A stretch of 64,000 nucleotides of DNA from assembly GCF_002102255.1 (NCBI RefSeq), contig NZ_LQPH01000107.1, forward strand, positions 62,001-126,000, given 5' to 3'. Below, one piece after another: positions 50,656-62,185 of the stretch; within the stretch, counting starts at the first letter, position 1; each line of letters begins with the position of its first letter. The position numbers and the translations under genes are program-made. Below the pieces are notes generated by a model, which saw only the letters and a list, made by a program, of their open reading frames with translations, was not told the DNA's origin and did no database searches. The DNA is from Mycobacterium nebraskense. Its GTDB lineage: Bacteria > Actinomycetota > Actinomycetes > Mycobacteriales > Mycobacteriaceae.

Positions 50656-51500
50656 TGCCCAGTTTGAAGCGGGGGCTGGCGTTCTTGCTGCGACCGGGCT
50701 GGATAGCGCTGGCGCTGGTGGTCATCGCCTTCACCTACCTGTGCTTCACGGTGCTGGCGCCCTGGCAGCTGGGCAAGCACAACCGGACCTCGCGGGAGAA
50801 CCGTCAGATCGAGTATTCCCTCAACACCGACCCGGTCCCACTCAAAACGCTGCTGCCGCAGCAGGATTCGTCGGCCCCGAACGCGCAGTGGCGCCGCGTG
50901 ACGGCCACCGGGCATTACCTGCCCGACGTCCAGGTGCTGGCCCGGTTGCGGGTGATCGAGGGCAAACCGGCATTCGAGGTGCTGGCACCGTTCGTCGTCG
51001 GTGATGGACCCACCGTGCTCGTCGACCGGGGTTACGTGCGGCCCGAGCAAGGATCCCATGTCCCGCCGATCCCCCGCCCTCCCCAGGACACGGTCACCAT
51101 CACCGCGCGGCTGCGCGATTCCGAGCCGGTCGCCCCGGGCAAGGACCCCTTCACCCAAGACGGTGTGCAGCAGGTGTATTCGATCAGCACCGAGCAGGTC
51201 GCGGCGCTGACCAAGGTCCCGCTGGCAAGCTCCTATCTTCAGTTGACCGAGGACCAGCCCGGCGGTCTCGGCGTGGTCGGCGTGCCGCACCTGGACGCCG
51301 GGCCGTTCCTGTCCTACGGCATCCAGTGGATTACCTTCGGCATCTTTGCCCCGCTCGGATTGGGCTACTTCGCGTATTCCGAGATCCGCGCCCGCCGCCG
51401 GGAGAAGCAACAGCAATCCGCGGCGGCGGCTTCAGAGGCCCAGGAGGTCCCGAAGACCGTGGAGGCGAAACTCGCCGACCGCTACGGCCGCCGCAGGTAG
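50655..51500 (+). CDS. SURF1 family protein (cytochrome oxidase assembly)
   Basis: 281 residues with transmembrane helices near the N-terminus (~13-35) and C-terminus (~222-240) and a periplasmic domain between. It has the SURF1 motifs RRVTATGHYLPD, VLVDRGYVRPEQ and GPFLSYGIQWITFG. SURF1 proteins help insert haem a into cytochrome aa3 oxidase. The C-terminus is charged and disordered. It overlaps ptpA by one base and, convergently, the end of cobD by 19 bp. Confidence 0.92.
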   Translation: MPSLKRGLAFLLRPGWIALALVVIAFTYLCFTVLAPWQLGKHNRTSRENRQIEYSLNTDPVPLKTLLPQQDSSAPNAQWRRVTATGHYLPDVQVLARLRVIEGKPAFEVLAPFVVGDGPTVLVDRGYVRPEQGSHVPPIPRPPQDTVTITARLRDSEPVAPGKDPFTQDGVQQVYSISTEQVAALTKVPLASSYLQLTEDQPGGLGVVGVPHLDAGPFLSYGIQWITFGIFAPLGLGYFAYSEIRARRREKQQQSAAAASEAQEVPKTVEAKLADRYGRRR

Positions 51501-52426
51501 CACAGCAGCCCCGCCAGCAGCGCGGCGCCCGCCTGCACCGTCCGCGACAGCGCCACCGCTCGGCGCAGGTCGGCCACCGTCGGCTCGTGGCCATCGCCCA
51601 GGGTGGGCCGGATCTGCAACTCGTGGCGGTACTGGGTGGGCCCGCCCAGCCGCACCCCCAGCGCTCCGGCGAAGGCGGCCTCGACGACACCGGCGTTGGG
51701 GCTGGGGTGACGGGCGGCATCACGTCGCCAGGCCCGCACCGCACCCGAGGGTGAGCCGCTGACGAGAGGCGCGAACATCACCACTAGCACCGCCGTCGCC
51801 CGCGCGCCGACGTAGTTGGCTGCGTCGTCCAATCTTGCTGCGGCCCAACCGAATCGGGCATAGCGTGCCGAGCGATAGCCGATCATCGAGTCCAACGTGT
51901 TGATGCCGCGGTACGCCAGCACCCCGGGCACCCCGGCCACGGCCGCGCACAGCAGCGGGGCCACCTGGGCGTCGGACGTGTTTTCAGCGACCGATTCCAG
52001 CGACGCACGCGTCAGGCCGGCGCCGTCCAGCCATGCCGGGTCGCGTCCGCACAGCGACGGCAGCAGCCTGCGCGCGGCCTCGATGTCTCCGCGTTCCAGC
52101 AGTTCCGACATCGCCAGGCCGGTGCGCGCCAACGAGGTTCCGCCCACCGATATCCAGGTGGCCGCGGCGGTGGCGGCGATCGACCAGGGCCGGCCGCCGC
52201 GGTCGGCGGCGCGTTGCAGCGCGGCGCCGAGCAAGCTCACTCCCCCGACCAGCACGCCGACGTGCACCACCCCCGCGACCCGGCTGTCGCGGTAGGTCAG
52301 GTGCTCCAACTCGCCGGCGGCCCGGCCGAACGCCGCGACCGGATGCCCTCGTGCGGGGTCGCCCAGCGCGACGTCGGCCAGGTAGCCGGCCAGCACGCCG
52401 GCAAACCGGGTCCGCGTCGCCAACAC
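51482..52426 (-). CDS. cobD: Adenosylcobinamide-phosphate synthase
   Basis: An integral membrane enzyme (CbiB/CobD type) of 314 residues that attaches aminopropanol (phosphate) to adenosylcobyric acid. Features are GYLADVALGDPARGHPV at the N-terminus, SVAENTSDAQVAPLLCAAVAGVPGVLAYRGINTLDSMIGY and RDAARHPSPNAGVVEAAFAG. GTG start. With cobU, cobT, cobS and cobC it gives much of the late cobalamin pathway in this window. The last 19 bp overlap the end of the SURF1 gene. Confidence 0.94.
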   Translation of the reverse strand: MLATRTRFAGVLAGYLADVALGDPARGHPVAAFGRAAGELEHLTYRDSRVAGVVHVGVLVGGVSLLGAALQRAADRGGRPWSIAATAAATWISVGGTSLARTGLAMSELLERGDIEAARRLLPSLCGRDPAWLDGAGLTRASLESVAENTSDAQVAPLLCAAVAGVPGVLAYRGINTLDSMIGYRSARYARFGWAAARLDDAANYVGARATAVLVVMFAPLVSGSPSGAVRAWRRDAARHPSPNAGVVEAAFAGALGVRLGGPTQYRHELQIRPTLGDGHEPTVADLRRAVALSRTVQAGAALLAGLLCYLRRP

Positions 52427-52545
52427 CCTGGCAGCGTCTCACACGCGGCCGACCCGGCTAAGCGGCCGACAGGATGGCCGCCCATGCATGCCCGTTTTCG
52501 GGCGGATACAACGTCTCGGCCGCGATACGTGGTTCACTCGAAGAC

Positions 52546-53385
52546 ATGGCGTCGTCCGCGATGAAGCGGCCCGCGACCCGGGTCGCCGACCTGTTGAACC
52601 CGGCGGCGATGCTGCTGCCCGCCGCGAACGTCATCATGCAGTTGTCCTTGCCCGGCGTCGGGTATGGCGTGCTGGAAAGCCCGGTGGACAGCGGCAACGT
52701 CTACAAGCATCCGTTCAAGCGGGCGCGCACCACCGGCACCTACCTCGCGGTCGCCACCATCGGAACCGAGTCCGACCGCGCGTTGATCCGCGGCGCCGTG
52801 GACATCGCGCACCGGCAGGTCCGTTCCACGTCGTCAAGCCCGGTGTCCTACAACGCCTTTGACCCAAAGCTGCAGCTGTGGGTGGCCTCGTGCCTGTATC
52901 GCTATTTCGTCGACCAGCACGAGTTCCTCTATGGCCCCCTCGATCTGGATGGCCCGGCCGCCGCCGACGCCGTGTATCTCGACGCCAAGCGGCTTGCCAC
53001 CACGCTGCAGGTGCCCGAGGACATGTGGCCCGCGGACCGGGCGGCGTTCGACGAGTACTGGAAGCGCTCGCTGGACGAGCTGCGCATCGATCCTCCGGTG
53101 CGAGATCACCTGCGGGGCGTGGCGTCGCTGGCATTCCTGCCGTGGCCGTTGCGTGTTCTGGCCGGACCATTCAACCTGTTTGCGACGACGGGGTTCTTGG
53201 CGCCGGAGTTCCGGGCGATGATGCGGCTGGACTGGTCGCAGCGTCAGCAGCGCCGGTTCGAGCGGATGCTGGCGGCGCTGCGGCTGGCCGACCTCTTCCT
53301 ACCGCACGGGATCTGGATCCTCGGCTACCAGATGTACCTGTGGGACATGCGATTTCGCGCGCGACGGGGTTGGCGGATCGTCTAG
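52546..53385 (+). CDS. DUF2236 oxygenase-like protein (MpaB family, Rv2237-like)
   Basis: 279 residues. The family includes latex-clearing protein and MpaB oxygenases with haem b and has no proven role in mycobacteria. It has [31 protein letters not shown] and [32 protein letters not shown], with the histidines expected for haem ligation. The ATG at 52546 is preferred over earlier starts at 52474 because it directly precedes the conserved part. Two bases separate it from the convergent epoxide hydrolase stop. Confidence 0.85.
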   Translation: MASSAMKRPATRVADLLNPAAMLLPAANVIMQLSLPGVGYGVLESPVDSGNVYKHPFKRARTTGTYLAVATIGTESDRALIRGAVDIAHRQVRSTSSSPVSYNAFDPKLQLWVASCLYRYFVDQHEFLYGPLDLDGPAAADAVYLDAKRLATTLQVPEDMWPADRAAFDEYWKRSLDELRIDPPVRDHLRGVASLAFLPWPLRVLAGPFNLFATTGFLAPEFRAMMRLDWSQRQQRRFERMLAALRLADLFLPHGIWILGYQMYLWDMRFRARRGWRIV

Positions 53386-53387
53386 GA

Positions 53388-54506
53388 CTACCGCACCGTC
53401 GCGAAGAACGCGCGGACGTCGTCGACGAACAGGTCCGGTTGCTCGAACGCGGCGAAGTGTCCGCCGCGTTCCATGGCTGTCCAGTGGGTGATGTTGTAAA
53501 CCGGCTCGCACCACGACCGCGGGGCACCCAGGACCTCGCCGGGGAAAGCCGCGACGCCCGTGGGTAATTCGACGCGGTCCATCTGCCCCCAGACCCTGAA
53601 GCTCTCCCAGTACAGGCGGGCTGAGGACGCGCCGGTGTCGGTCACCCAATAGACCATGACGTTGTCGAGCAGCTCGTCCCGGGTGAACACGTTTTCCGGA
53701 TGGCCGTCGCAATCGGCCCACGCCCAAAACTTCTCGACGATCCACGCCAATTGCCCCACCGGCGAATCGGCCAGCCCGTAGCCCAGCGTCTGCGGCCGGG
53801 TGGACTGCTGCTTGGAATAGCCGGTGCCCCACTTCCGGTGATCGGCCAGCGCGGCCAGCGCCCGCTGCTCGGATTCCGTCGGATTCTTCAGGGACTCCGG
53901 CGTGGGCCGCCCGATCGGCATGTTGAGGTGGATGGCCGCGCAGTGCCCCCCGTTTCGGCCGATCTGCGTGGTCACGGCGGCGCCCCAGTCGCCGCCCTGG
54001 GCGCCGTAGCGGTCGTAGCCCAGGCGCAGCATCAGCGCCTCCCAGGCCTCGGCGATCCTCTCCACGCCCCAGCCCGTACGCGTGGGTTTACCGGAGAACC
54101 CATACCCCGGCAGCGACGGGCAGATCACGTGGAAGGCGTCCTCAGCGCGCCCGGACGCCGGGTTGGTCAGCGGCTCGATCACCTTGTGGAACTCCACAAT
54201 CGAGCCGGGCCAGCCGTGGGTGATCAGCACCGGGAACGCGTCGTCATGCGGCGACCGCTGGTGGATGAAATGAATGTCCAGCCCGTCGATCTCGGTGATG
54301 AACTGGTCGAAGCGGTTGAGCGCGTCCTCGCGCAACCGCCAGTCGTATTCCTCGGCCCAATAGCCGGCCAGGTCGCGGGTGTAGGCCAGCGGCATGCCCT
54401 GGCTCCAGTCGTCCACGCATTCGGCTTCCGGCCAGCGCGTGCGCGCCAGACGGGATCGCAGATCTTCGAGGACGTCCTCGGGAACGTCGATGCGAAACGG
54501 TTCCAC
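53388..54506 (-). CDS. Epoxide hydrolase, microsomal type with EHN domain
   Basis: 372 residues. The N-terminal EHN domain (about 1-110) begins EPFRIDVPEDVLEDLRSRL. An alpha/beta hydrolase domain follows with ITHGWPGSIVEF as oxyanion segment and nucleophile Asp in GGDWGAAV (~residue 172). The late GGHFAAFEQP supplies His. It opens epoxide rings; the substrate is unknown. GTG at 54506 or 54521 may start it; neither has a clear ribosome-binding site. It has a different domain layout from EphD in this window. Confidence 0.88.
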   Translation of the reverse strand: MEPFRIDVPEDVLEDLRSRLARTRWPEAECVDDWSQGMPLAYTRDLAGYWAEEYDWRLREDALNRFDQFITEIDGLDIHFIHQRSPHDDAFPVLITHGWPGSIVEFHKVIEPLTNPASGRAEDAFHVICPSLPGYGFSGKPTRTGWGVERIAEAWEALMLRLGYDRYGAQGGDWGAAVTTQIGRNGGHCAAIHLNMPIGRPTPESLKNPTESEQRALAALADHRKWGTGYSKQQSTRPQTLGYGLADSPVGQLAWIVEKFWAWADCDGHPENVFTRDELLDNVMVYWVTDTGASSARLYWESFRVWGQMDRVELPTGVAAFPGEVLGAPRSWCEPVYNITHWTAMERGGHFAAFEQPDLFVDDVRAFFATVR

Positions 54507-54605
54507 GGATTCACCATTCACCCCCCTGAGGTTGCCACACCGCGGGCGAGCCACAAATAGCCGCGAAAGCGGGCCAGCGGTGAGCCATGTGTCATCATTC
54601 GGGGC

Positions 54606-55886
54606 GTGTCCCTTCGTGCCCGCGCCGCGGCCGGCTGGCACATTCTGGGACCGGGGTTCGTCACCGGCTCGTCTGACGATGACCCGTCGGGCATCCAGAC
54701 CTACAGCCAAACTGGTGCCCAGTTTGGCTATGCCCAGCTGTGGGTGGCCGCCTGGACCTACCCGTTCATGGGTGCGATCCAAGAGATTTGCGGACGGATC
54801 GGCATGGTCACTGGCCGCGGCCTGGCGGCGGTGCTGCGCGAGCACTATTCGCGCCGGGTGCTCTACGTGGCCGTGTCGCTGCTTTTGATCGCCAACACCG
54901 TCAATGTCGGGGCCGACCTCGGCGCGATGGCGGCAACGGGTCAGTTGCTCATTCACGCGCCGTTGTTGGCATGGTTGGCGGTGACCGTCGGGATTTCGCT
55001 TGCGCTGCAGATTTCGGTGCCCTACCCGGCTTACGCGCGGTTCCTCAAGTACGCGTGCCTGACCCTGTTGGCCTACGTCGTGGCAGCGTTTGTCGTCCAC
55101 CATCCCTGGTGGCCCACGGTGGCGGTCAGCGCGTTCACCCCGCATGTCGAATGGTCGCGCGACTACGCGCTGAACATCGTGGCGGTGCTCGGGACCACGA
55201 TCACGCCCTACTGCTTCTTCTGGGAGGCTGACCAGGAGGCCGAGGAGGATTTCGCCCGCGGCCGGATGCAGTTCTACGGCAAGGGCGTGCCGGTCGTTCA
55301 CGGAACCGACATCCGCGACATGCGCGCCGACACCGCCATCGGGATGGGCTTCTCCAATATCGTGCAGTTCTTCATCATCTTGACGTGCGCATCCGTACTG
55401 CACCCCGCGGGCGTGCTATCGGTGGACACCCCCGAGCAGGCGGCACTGGCTCTGCGGCCGCTGGCCGGCGACTTGACCTATCTACTGTTCGCGATCGGGA
55501 TCATCGGCGTCGGCTTTCTGGCCGTGCCCACGCTGAGCGGCTCGGCCTCCTACGCGCTATCGGAGGCTCTGGGCTGGAAAGCCGGCCTGGGCTACACATT
55601 CCGCGAGGCGCGAGCCTTCTACATGGTGATCGCCCTGGCCACTCTCGTGGGAGTGGGACTGAACTTCATCGGAATCCCCCCGTTTCGGATGCTCTACTAC
55701 GCCGCCGCGGTCAATGGCGTGCTTGCCCCGCCCTTGATGGCGATGATCACGCTGGTCGGCAACAACCGGGCGATCATGGGCCGGCACACCAACAATTGGT
55801 TCGCCAACATCATGGGATGGGCGATCGTCGCGATCATGGGCGTGTGCGCCCTGGCTTTGATCGGGTCGCTGATCATCGGCCCGTGA
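54606..55886 (+). CDS. Divergent Nramp-like (Slc11-related) membrane transporter
   Basis: 426 residues with about eleven transmembrane helices. The fold and length fit the Nramp family, but both metal-site motifs differ: helix 1 reads DDDPSGIQTY instead of DPGN, and helix 6 reads TPYCFFW instead of MPHN. With no methionine ligand, Mn/Fe selectivity is doubtful. The Nramp-related clade with this pattern has members thought to move other ions. The substrate is unknown. GTG start. Last gene before tRNA-Val, on the opposite strand to it. Confidence 0.85.
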   Translation: MSLRARAAAGWHILGPGFVTGSSDDDPSGIQTYSQTGAQFGYAQLWVAAWTYPFMGAIQEICGRIGMVTGRGLAAVLREHYSRRVLYVAVSLLLIANTVNVGADLGAMAATGQLLIHAPLLAWLAVTVGISLALQISVPYPAYARFLKYACLTLLAYVVAAFVVHHPWWPTVAVSAFTPHVEWSRDYALNIVAVLGTTITPYCFFWEADQEAEEDFARGRMQFYGKGVPVVHGTDIRDMRADTAIGMGFSNIVQFFIILTCASVLHPAGVLSVDTPEQAALALRPLAGDLTYLLFAIGIIGVGFLAVPTLSGSASYALSEALGWKAGLGYTFREARAFYMVIALATLVGVGLNFIGIPPFRMLYYAAAVNGVLAPPLMAMITLVGNNRAIMGRHTNNWFANIMGWAIVAIMGVCALALIGSLIIGP

Positions 55887-55910
55887 GCGGATGGAAGCCG
55901 ACGAGTGCGA

Positions 55911-55985
55911 TGGTGGGCGCGGACGGTATCGAACCGCCGACCGCTGGTGTGTAAAACCAGAGCTCTACCACTGAGCTACGCGCCC
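55911..55985 (-). tRNA. tRNA-Val (anticodon UAC)
   Basis: On the minus strand GGGCGCG (55985-55979) pairs perfectly with the acceptor CGCGCCC. The D stem is GCTC/GAGC, and the anticodon arm is CTGGT-TTTACAC-ACCAG with anticodon TAC. The T arm is GGCGG-TTCGATA-CCGTC with one mismatch. The discriminator A at 55914 is followed by an encoded CCA (55913-55911). It is the only tRNA in the window. Confidence 0.95.
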
Positions 55986-56032
55986 CGTGCCCCGGGCAGG
56001 CTACACGCACAACGCCCAAGTACCCAAAACTT

Positions 56033-56494
56033 TCAGTCCCGCAAAGCCGCCAGCGCGTCGGTCCACAGCCGCTGGTTGCGAGATTCGCCGGGTTGTTTCA
56101 TCTCCGCGAACCGGATGACGCCCGAGCGGTCGATGACGAACGTGCCGCGGTTGGGATAGCCGGCCTCGTCGTTGAACACGCCGTAGGCCTGGCTGACCTC
56201 GCCGTGCGGCCAGAAATCCGACAACACCGGGAAGGTGAACCCGCTCTCCAGCGACCAGATCCGGTGCGTGGGCGGTGGCCCCACCGAGATGGCCAGCGTC
56301 GCGCTGTCGTCGTTTTCGTAATCGGGCAGGTGATCGCGCAACTGGTCCAGCTCGCCCTGGCAGATGCCGGTGAAGGCCAGCGGGAAGAACACCAACAGGA
56401 CGTTCTTCGCGCCGCGGTAGGCGCTCAGGGTGACACGCTGTTGATTCTGGTCGCGCAGTGTGAAGTCCGGGGCGGTGGCGCCAACGGGCAGCAT
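56033..56494 (-). CDS. ahpE: Alkyl hydroperoxide reductase E (1-Cys peroxiredoxin)
   Basis: 153 residues, equal to Rv2238c. The full peroxidatic motif PLAFTGIC is present: Pro38, Thr42 and Cys45. Reduces fatty-acid hydroperoxides and peroxynitrite; the reductant in M. tuberculosis is a mycoredoxin. The ATG at 56494 shares its first base with the upstream stop (TGATG); a TTG before it is an alternative. It contrasts with the Tpx-like gene in this window, which lacks the Thr. Confidence 0.95.
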   Translation of the reverse strand: MLPVGATAPDFTLRDQNQQRVTLSAYRGAKNVLLVFFPLAFTGICQGELDQLRDHLPDYENDDSATLAISVGPPPTHRIWSLESGFTFPVLSDFWPHGEVSQAYGVFNDEAGYPNRGTFVIDRSGVIRFAEMKQPGESRNQRLWTDALAALRD

Positions 56495-56916
56495 CAACGC
56501 TTCCCGGTTCGCGACTTCGGCTGCACCAGTCGGCTGGCGCTCCAGTCACCCAGGTTGACCGACGAGGTCGGCATCAGGCCGGCGGTGGGCGCCGCCTCGG
56601 CGATCTCGGCCGGCAGCACGTGGCCGGGCTTGCCGGTCTTGGGCGTCAGCACCCAGATCACGCCGTCTTCGGCCAGCGGGCCGATCGCGTCCATCAGGGT
56701 GTCCACCAGATCGCCGTCCCCGTCGCGCCACCACAGCAGCACGACGTCGACCACCTCGTCGGTGTCCTCATCGAGCAACTCACCGCCGCACACATCCTCG
56801 ACGTCAGCGCGGATTTCGTCGTCGGTGTCCTCGTCCCAGCCCCATTCCTGGACAACTTGGCCTCGTTGGATGCCCAATTTGCGAGCGTAGCTCGGGGCGT
56901 GATCCGCCGCGACCAC
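56494..56916 (-). CDS. DUF3052 protein (Rv2239c-like)
   Basis: About 140 residues of acidic protein with unknown function. It has SYARKLGIQRGQVVQEWGWDED, DVVLLWWRDGDGDLVDTL and a VIWVLTPKTGKPGHV strand. The frame contains an ATG at 56934, but AAGGAGG lies 7 nt before a GTG at 56916, so the shorter form is chosen. It overlaps ahpE by one base, so the two are translated together. Confidence 0.82.
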   Translation of the reverse strand: MVAADHAPSYARKLGIQRGQVVQEWGWDEDTDDEIRADVEDVCGGELLDEDTDEVVDVVLLWWRDGDGDLVDTLMDAIGPLAEDGVIWVLTPKTGKPGHVLPAEIAEAAPTAGLMPTSSVNLGDWSASRLVQPKSRTGKR

Positions 56917-57020
56917 CGTGGAGCCTCCTTGCATCTCTCCGCAAGCTATCTTCGCGCTGTGCGATGGGGATTATCGTCGCACAGCCGCAACCGGATCGTC
57001 ACTGCGCCTCACGAGGCGCC

Positions 57021-57602
57021 TCAGAAGGATGACAGGCAGAGTTTCAGCGCCTTCGTCTTGGCGTCGTTGAGCCGGTCCACCCGCCGATTGAATTCCCCCG
57101 TCGCCGCGTGGGTGCCGATAGCGTTGGCCACCCCGCGGGCCGCATCGATGTACGTGTTGAACGCGTCCTTCAGCTGCTGGGACAGCGCATCGCTGAAGCT
57201 GTTGCCCACCGTGTCGGCGCTGTTGTTGAGCGCGTCGATGGCCGGGCCCTCCGTGGGGCCGGTACCCCGGCCCGCGTTGAACGCGCCGACGAAGATGTTC
57301 ACCTTGTCGATCGCGTCCTTGCTCGAGGTGGCCAGCGTGTCGCACGAGGTGCGCACCGCGCGGGTGGTCAGCGATTGCTGCCGCTGGGACTCGCGGACCC
57401 GCGACGTCGCCGACGATGCCGAAACCGATGCGGACACCGACTGCCGATAGGCGGGGGCCACCTGGGTGTCGGGTGTGGCCGTGCCGTTGGTGACGGTGGT
57501 ACACCCCACGATCCCCATCAGCGTCGCCGCGATACATCCGAGCGCCAGAGCGCCTCGCCTGGGGAAGCTCCCCGCAAGGACGGCACGCCATCCGATGAGC
57601 AC
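57021..57602 (-). CDS. Putative lipoprotein (Rv2240c-like)
   Basis: 193 residues. A signal peptide ends in the lipobox-like GIVGC with Cys34 as lipidated residue. The mature part is Ser/Thr/Ala-rich, then helical, with Cys residues in TSCDTLA and LKLCLSSF near the end that could form a disulfide. The function is unknown. GTG start at 57602. Divergent from aceE with 185 bp between starts. Confidence 0.78.
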   Translation of the reverse strand: MLIGWRAVLAGSFPRRGALALGCIAATLMGIVGCTTVTNGTATPDTQVAPAYRQSVSASVSASSATSRVRESQRQQSLTTRAVRTSCDTLATSSKDAIDKVNIFVGAFNAGRGTGPTEGPAIDALNNSADTVGNSFSDALSQQLKDAFNTYIDAARGVANAIGTHAATGEFNRRVDRLNDAKTKALKLCLSSF

Positions 57603-57787
57603 GGCTCCTGACGTTACCGGGTGGCTTTCCCGATCGTCCCGCTACGCACGAGTTCGTGTCCGCCAGGTGAACCCGCGCCGGCTACCCGACGTCGGCTAGC
57701 CCCGCGAAACGCCGGTGCGGCACGATAGAGGGAGACGGTGCACAGCACCCCGAGGGCACAAGCCCCGCCAACTACAGGAGCAGTGCG

Positions 57788-60577
<2,790 letters not shown>

Positions 60578-60596
60578 AGCCACCCCGCCCGCTCGC

Positions 60597-60622
60597 CGAG
60601 CGTGAAGCTAACTTCACGTTGG
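60597..60622. repeat. 26-bp palindrome, family copy 3 (after aceE)
   Basis: CGAGCGTGAAGC, TA and ACTTCACGTTGG; the arms pair at 9 of 12 positions. Left arm identical to copy 1 after cobS. It is followed 30 bp later by copy 4. Confidence 0.65.
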
Positions 60623-60626
60623 GCGC

Positions 60627-60652
60627 CGAGCGTGCAGCTAGCTTCACGCTCG
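60627..60652. repeat. 26-bp palindrome, family copy 4 (after aceE)
   Basis: CGAGCGTGCAGC, TA and GCTTCACGCTCG; 11 of 12 positions pair. Right arm identical to that of copy 1. It starts exactly 30 bp after copy 3, the same offset as the pair after cobS. Confidence 0.65.
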
Positions 60653-60731
60653 CGTGTCGAGGTGCCTCCCAGAACGCGAAACCACCCACACCTTTGGCAG
60701 ATACTTCCAAAATGTGGCGTAGGTTTTAGGG

Positions 60732-62045
60732 GTGAGTGACAACCCGTTCGCCGGCCCATTCGCCAAGCAGCCCCGGTCTCCGCTCCAACTGCTGGACACC
60801 GTGCCGGATTCCGTGCTGCGCCGGCTGAAGCAGTACTCCGGCCGGCTGGCCACCGAAGCGGTCTCGGTCATGCAGGACCGGTTGCCGTTCTTCGCCGACC
60901 TGGAAGCGTCGCAGCGCGCCAGCGTGGCGTTGGTGGTGCAGACGGCCATCAACAACTTCGTCGAGTGGATGCAGGACCCACACAGCAACGTCAGCTACAC
61001 GGCGCAGGCCTTCGAGCTGGTGCCCCAGGACCTGGCCCGACGGATCGCGTTGCGGCACAGCGTGGACATGGTGCGCGTCACCATGGAGTTCTTCGAGGAA
61101 GTGCTGCCGCTGGTGGCCCGCTCCGAGGAGCAGTTGACCGCCCTGACCGTGGGTGTCTTGAAGTACAGCCGCGACCTGGCGTTCACCTCCGCCTCGGCCT
61201 ACGCGAACGCGGCCGAGGCGCGCGGCACCTGGGACAGCCGGATGGAGGCCAGCGTCGTCGACGCGGTGGTCCGCGGCGACACCGGCCCCGAGCTGTTGTC
61301 CCGGGCCGCGGCGCTGAACTGGGACACCACCGCACCGGCGACCGTCGTGGTCGGAGTCCCCGCGCCCGGCCCCGACGGGTCGAGCGGGCCGGGCGACGAC
61401 CAACGGGCCAGTCAGCGCGTGCGCGACATCGCCGCCCGCCACGGCCGCGCGGCCCTCACCGACGTGCACGGCACCTGGCTGGTCGCTATCGTTTCCGGCC
61501 AACTGTCGCCTACCGACAAATTCCTCGGCGACTTGCTGCACGCATTCTCCGACGACCCGGTGGTCATCGGGCCCACGGCGCCCATGCTGACCGCGGCCTA
61601 CCACAGCGCCAGCGAGGCGATTTCCGGGATGAACGCCGTCGGTGGCTGGCGTGGGGCTCCGCGGCCCGTGCAGGCCCGAGAACTGCTGCCCGAACGCGCC
61701 CTGATGGGAGACGCCTCGGCGATCGTGGCGTTGCACACCGACGTCATGGGGCCGTTGGCCGACGCGGGGCCAACGCTCATCGAGACTCTCGACGCTTACC
61801 TGGATTGTGGCGGCGCCATTGAGGCATGTGCCAGAAAGTTGTTCGTTCATCCAAACACGGTGCGCTACCGGCTCAAGCGGATCACCGACTTCACCGGACG
61901 CGATCCCACCCAGCCCCGCGACGCATATGTGCTGCGAGTGGCCGCGACCGTCGGCCAGCTCAACTACCCCACCGCTCCCGCTGGGGTCGCCGCCAACGCG
62001 ATGCCACCGGTCAGGGCGGCTATCGCGGGTCAATCCGAGCGATAG
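60732..62045 (+). CDS. mabR: PucR/CdaR-type transcriptional regulator MabR
   Basis: 437 residues, somewhat longer than Rv2242 (414). An N-terminal helical domain and a GGDEF-like middle are followed by a C-terminal HTH at about residues 365-390 (GGAIEACARKLFVHPNTVRYRLKRI). MabR controls the FAS-II operon fabD-acpM-kasA-kasB and senses long-chain acyl-CoA. It is the gene before the operon it regulates, and its binding site lies just downstream. GTG start at 60732. Confidence 0.93.
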   Translation: MSDNPFAGPFAKQPRSPLQLLDTVPDSVLRRLKQYSGRLATEAVSVMQDRLPFFADLEASQRASVALVVQTAINNFVEWMQDPHSNVSYTAQAFELVPQDLARRIALRHSVDMVRVTMEFFEEVLPLVARSEEQLTALTVGVLKYSRDLAFTSASAYANAAEARGTWDSRMEASVVDAVVRGDTGPELLSRAAALNWDTTAPATVVVGVPAPGPDGSSGPGDDQRASQRVRDIAARHGRAALTDVHGTWLVAIVSGQLSPTDKFLGDLLHAFSDDPVVIGPTAPMLTAAYHSASEAISGMNAVGGWRGAPRPVQARELLPERALMGDASAIVALHTDVMGPLADAGPTLIETLDAYLDCGGAIEACARKLFVHPNTVRYRLKRITDFTGRDPTQPRDAYVLRVAATVGQLNYPTAPAGVAANAMPPVRAAIAGQSER

Positions 62046-62098
62046 TGATCCAGGCAACAGATCGCGGCACGGTATCGAACATGTAGCTTACGGAGCTA

Positions 62099-62119
62099 TT
62101 TTGTGGAGACTGCACAAAA
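62099..62119. promoter_or_regulatory. 21-bp inverted repeat, MabR-type operator
   Basis: TTTTGTG (62099-62105), 7 nt and CACAAAA (62113-62119) form a perfect inverted repeat of 21 bp, 67 bp before the fabD start. As I recall, MabR binds a repeat of this form in the M. tuberculosis fasII promoter, and mabR is the adjacent gene. Confidence 0.78.
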
Positions 62120-62185
62120 ACCTAAGACGAGGTTCATATTCTGTTACACCCGCCAAAACCGTTTCCACAGTGTTCTCTTAAACAC

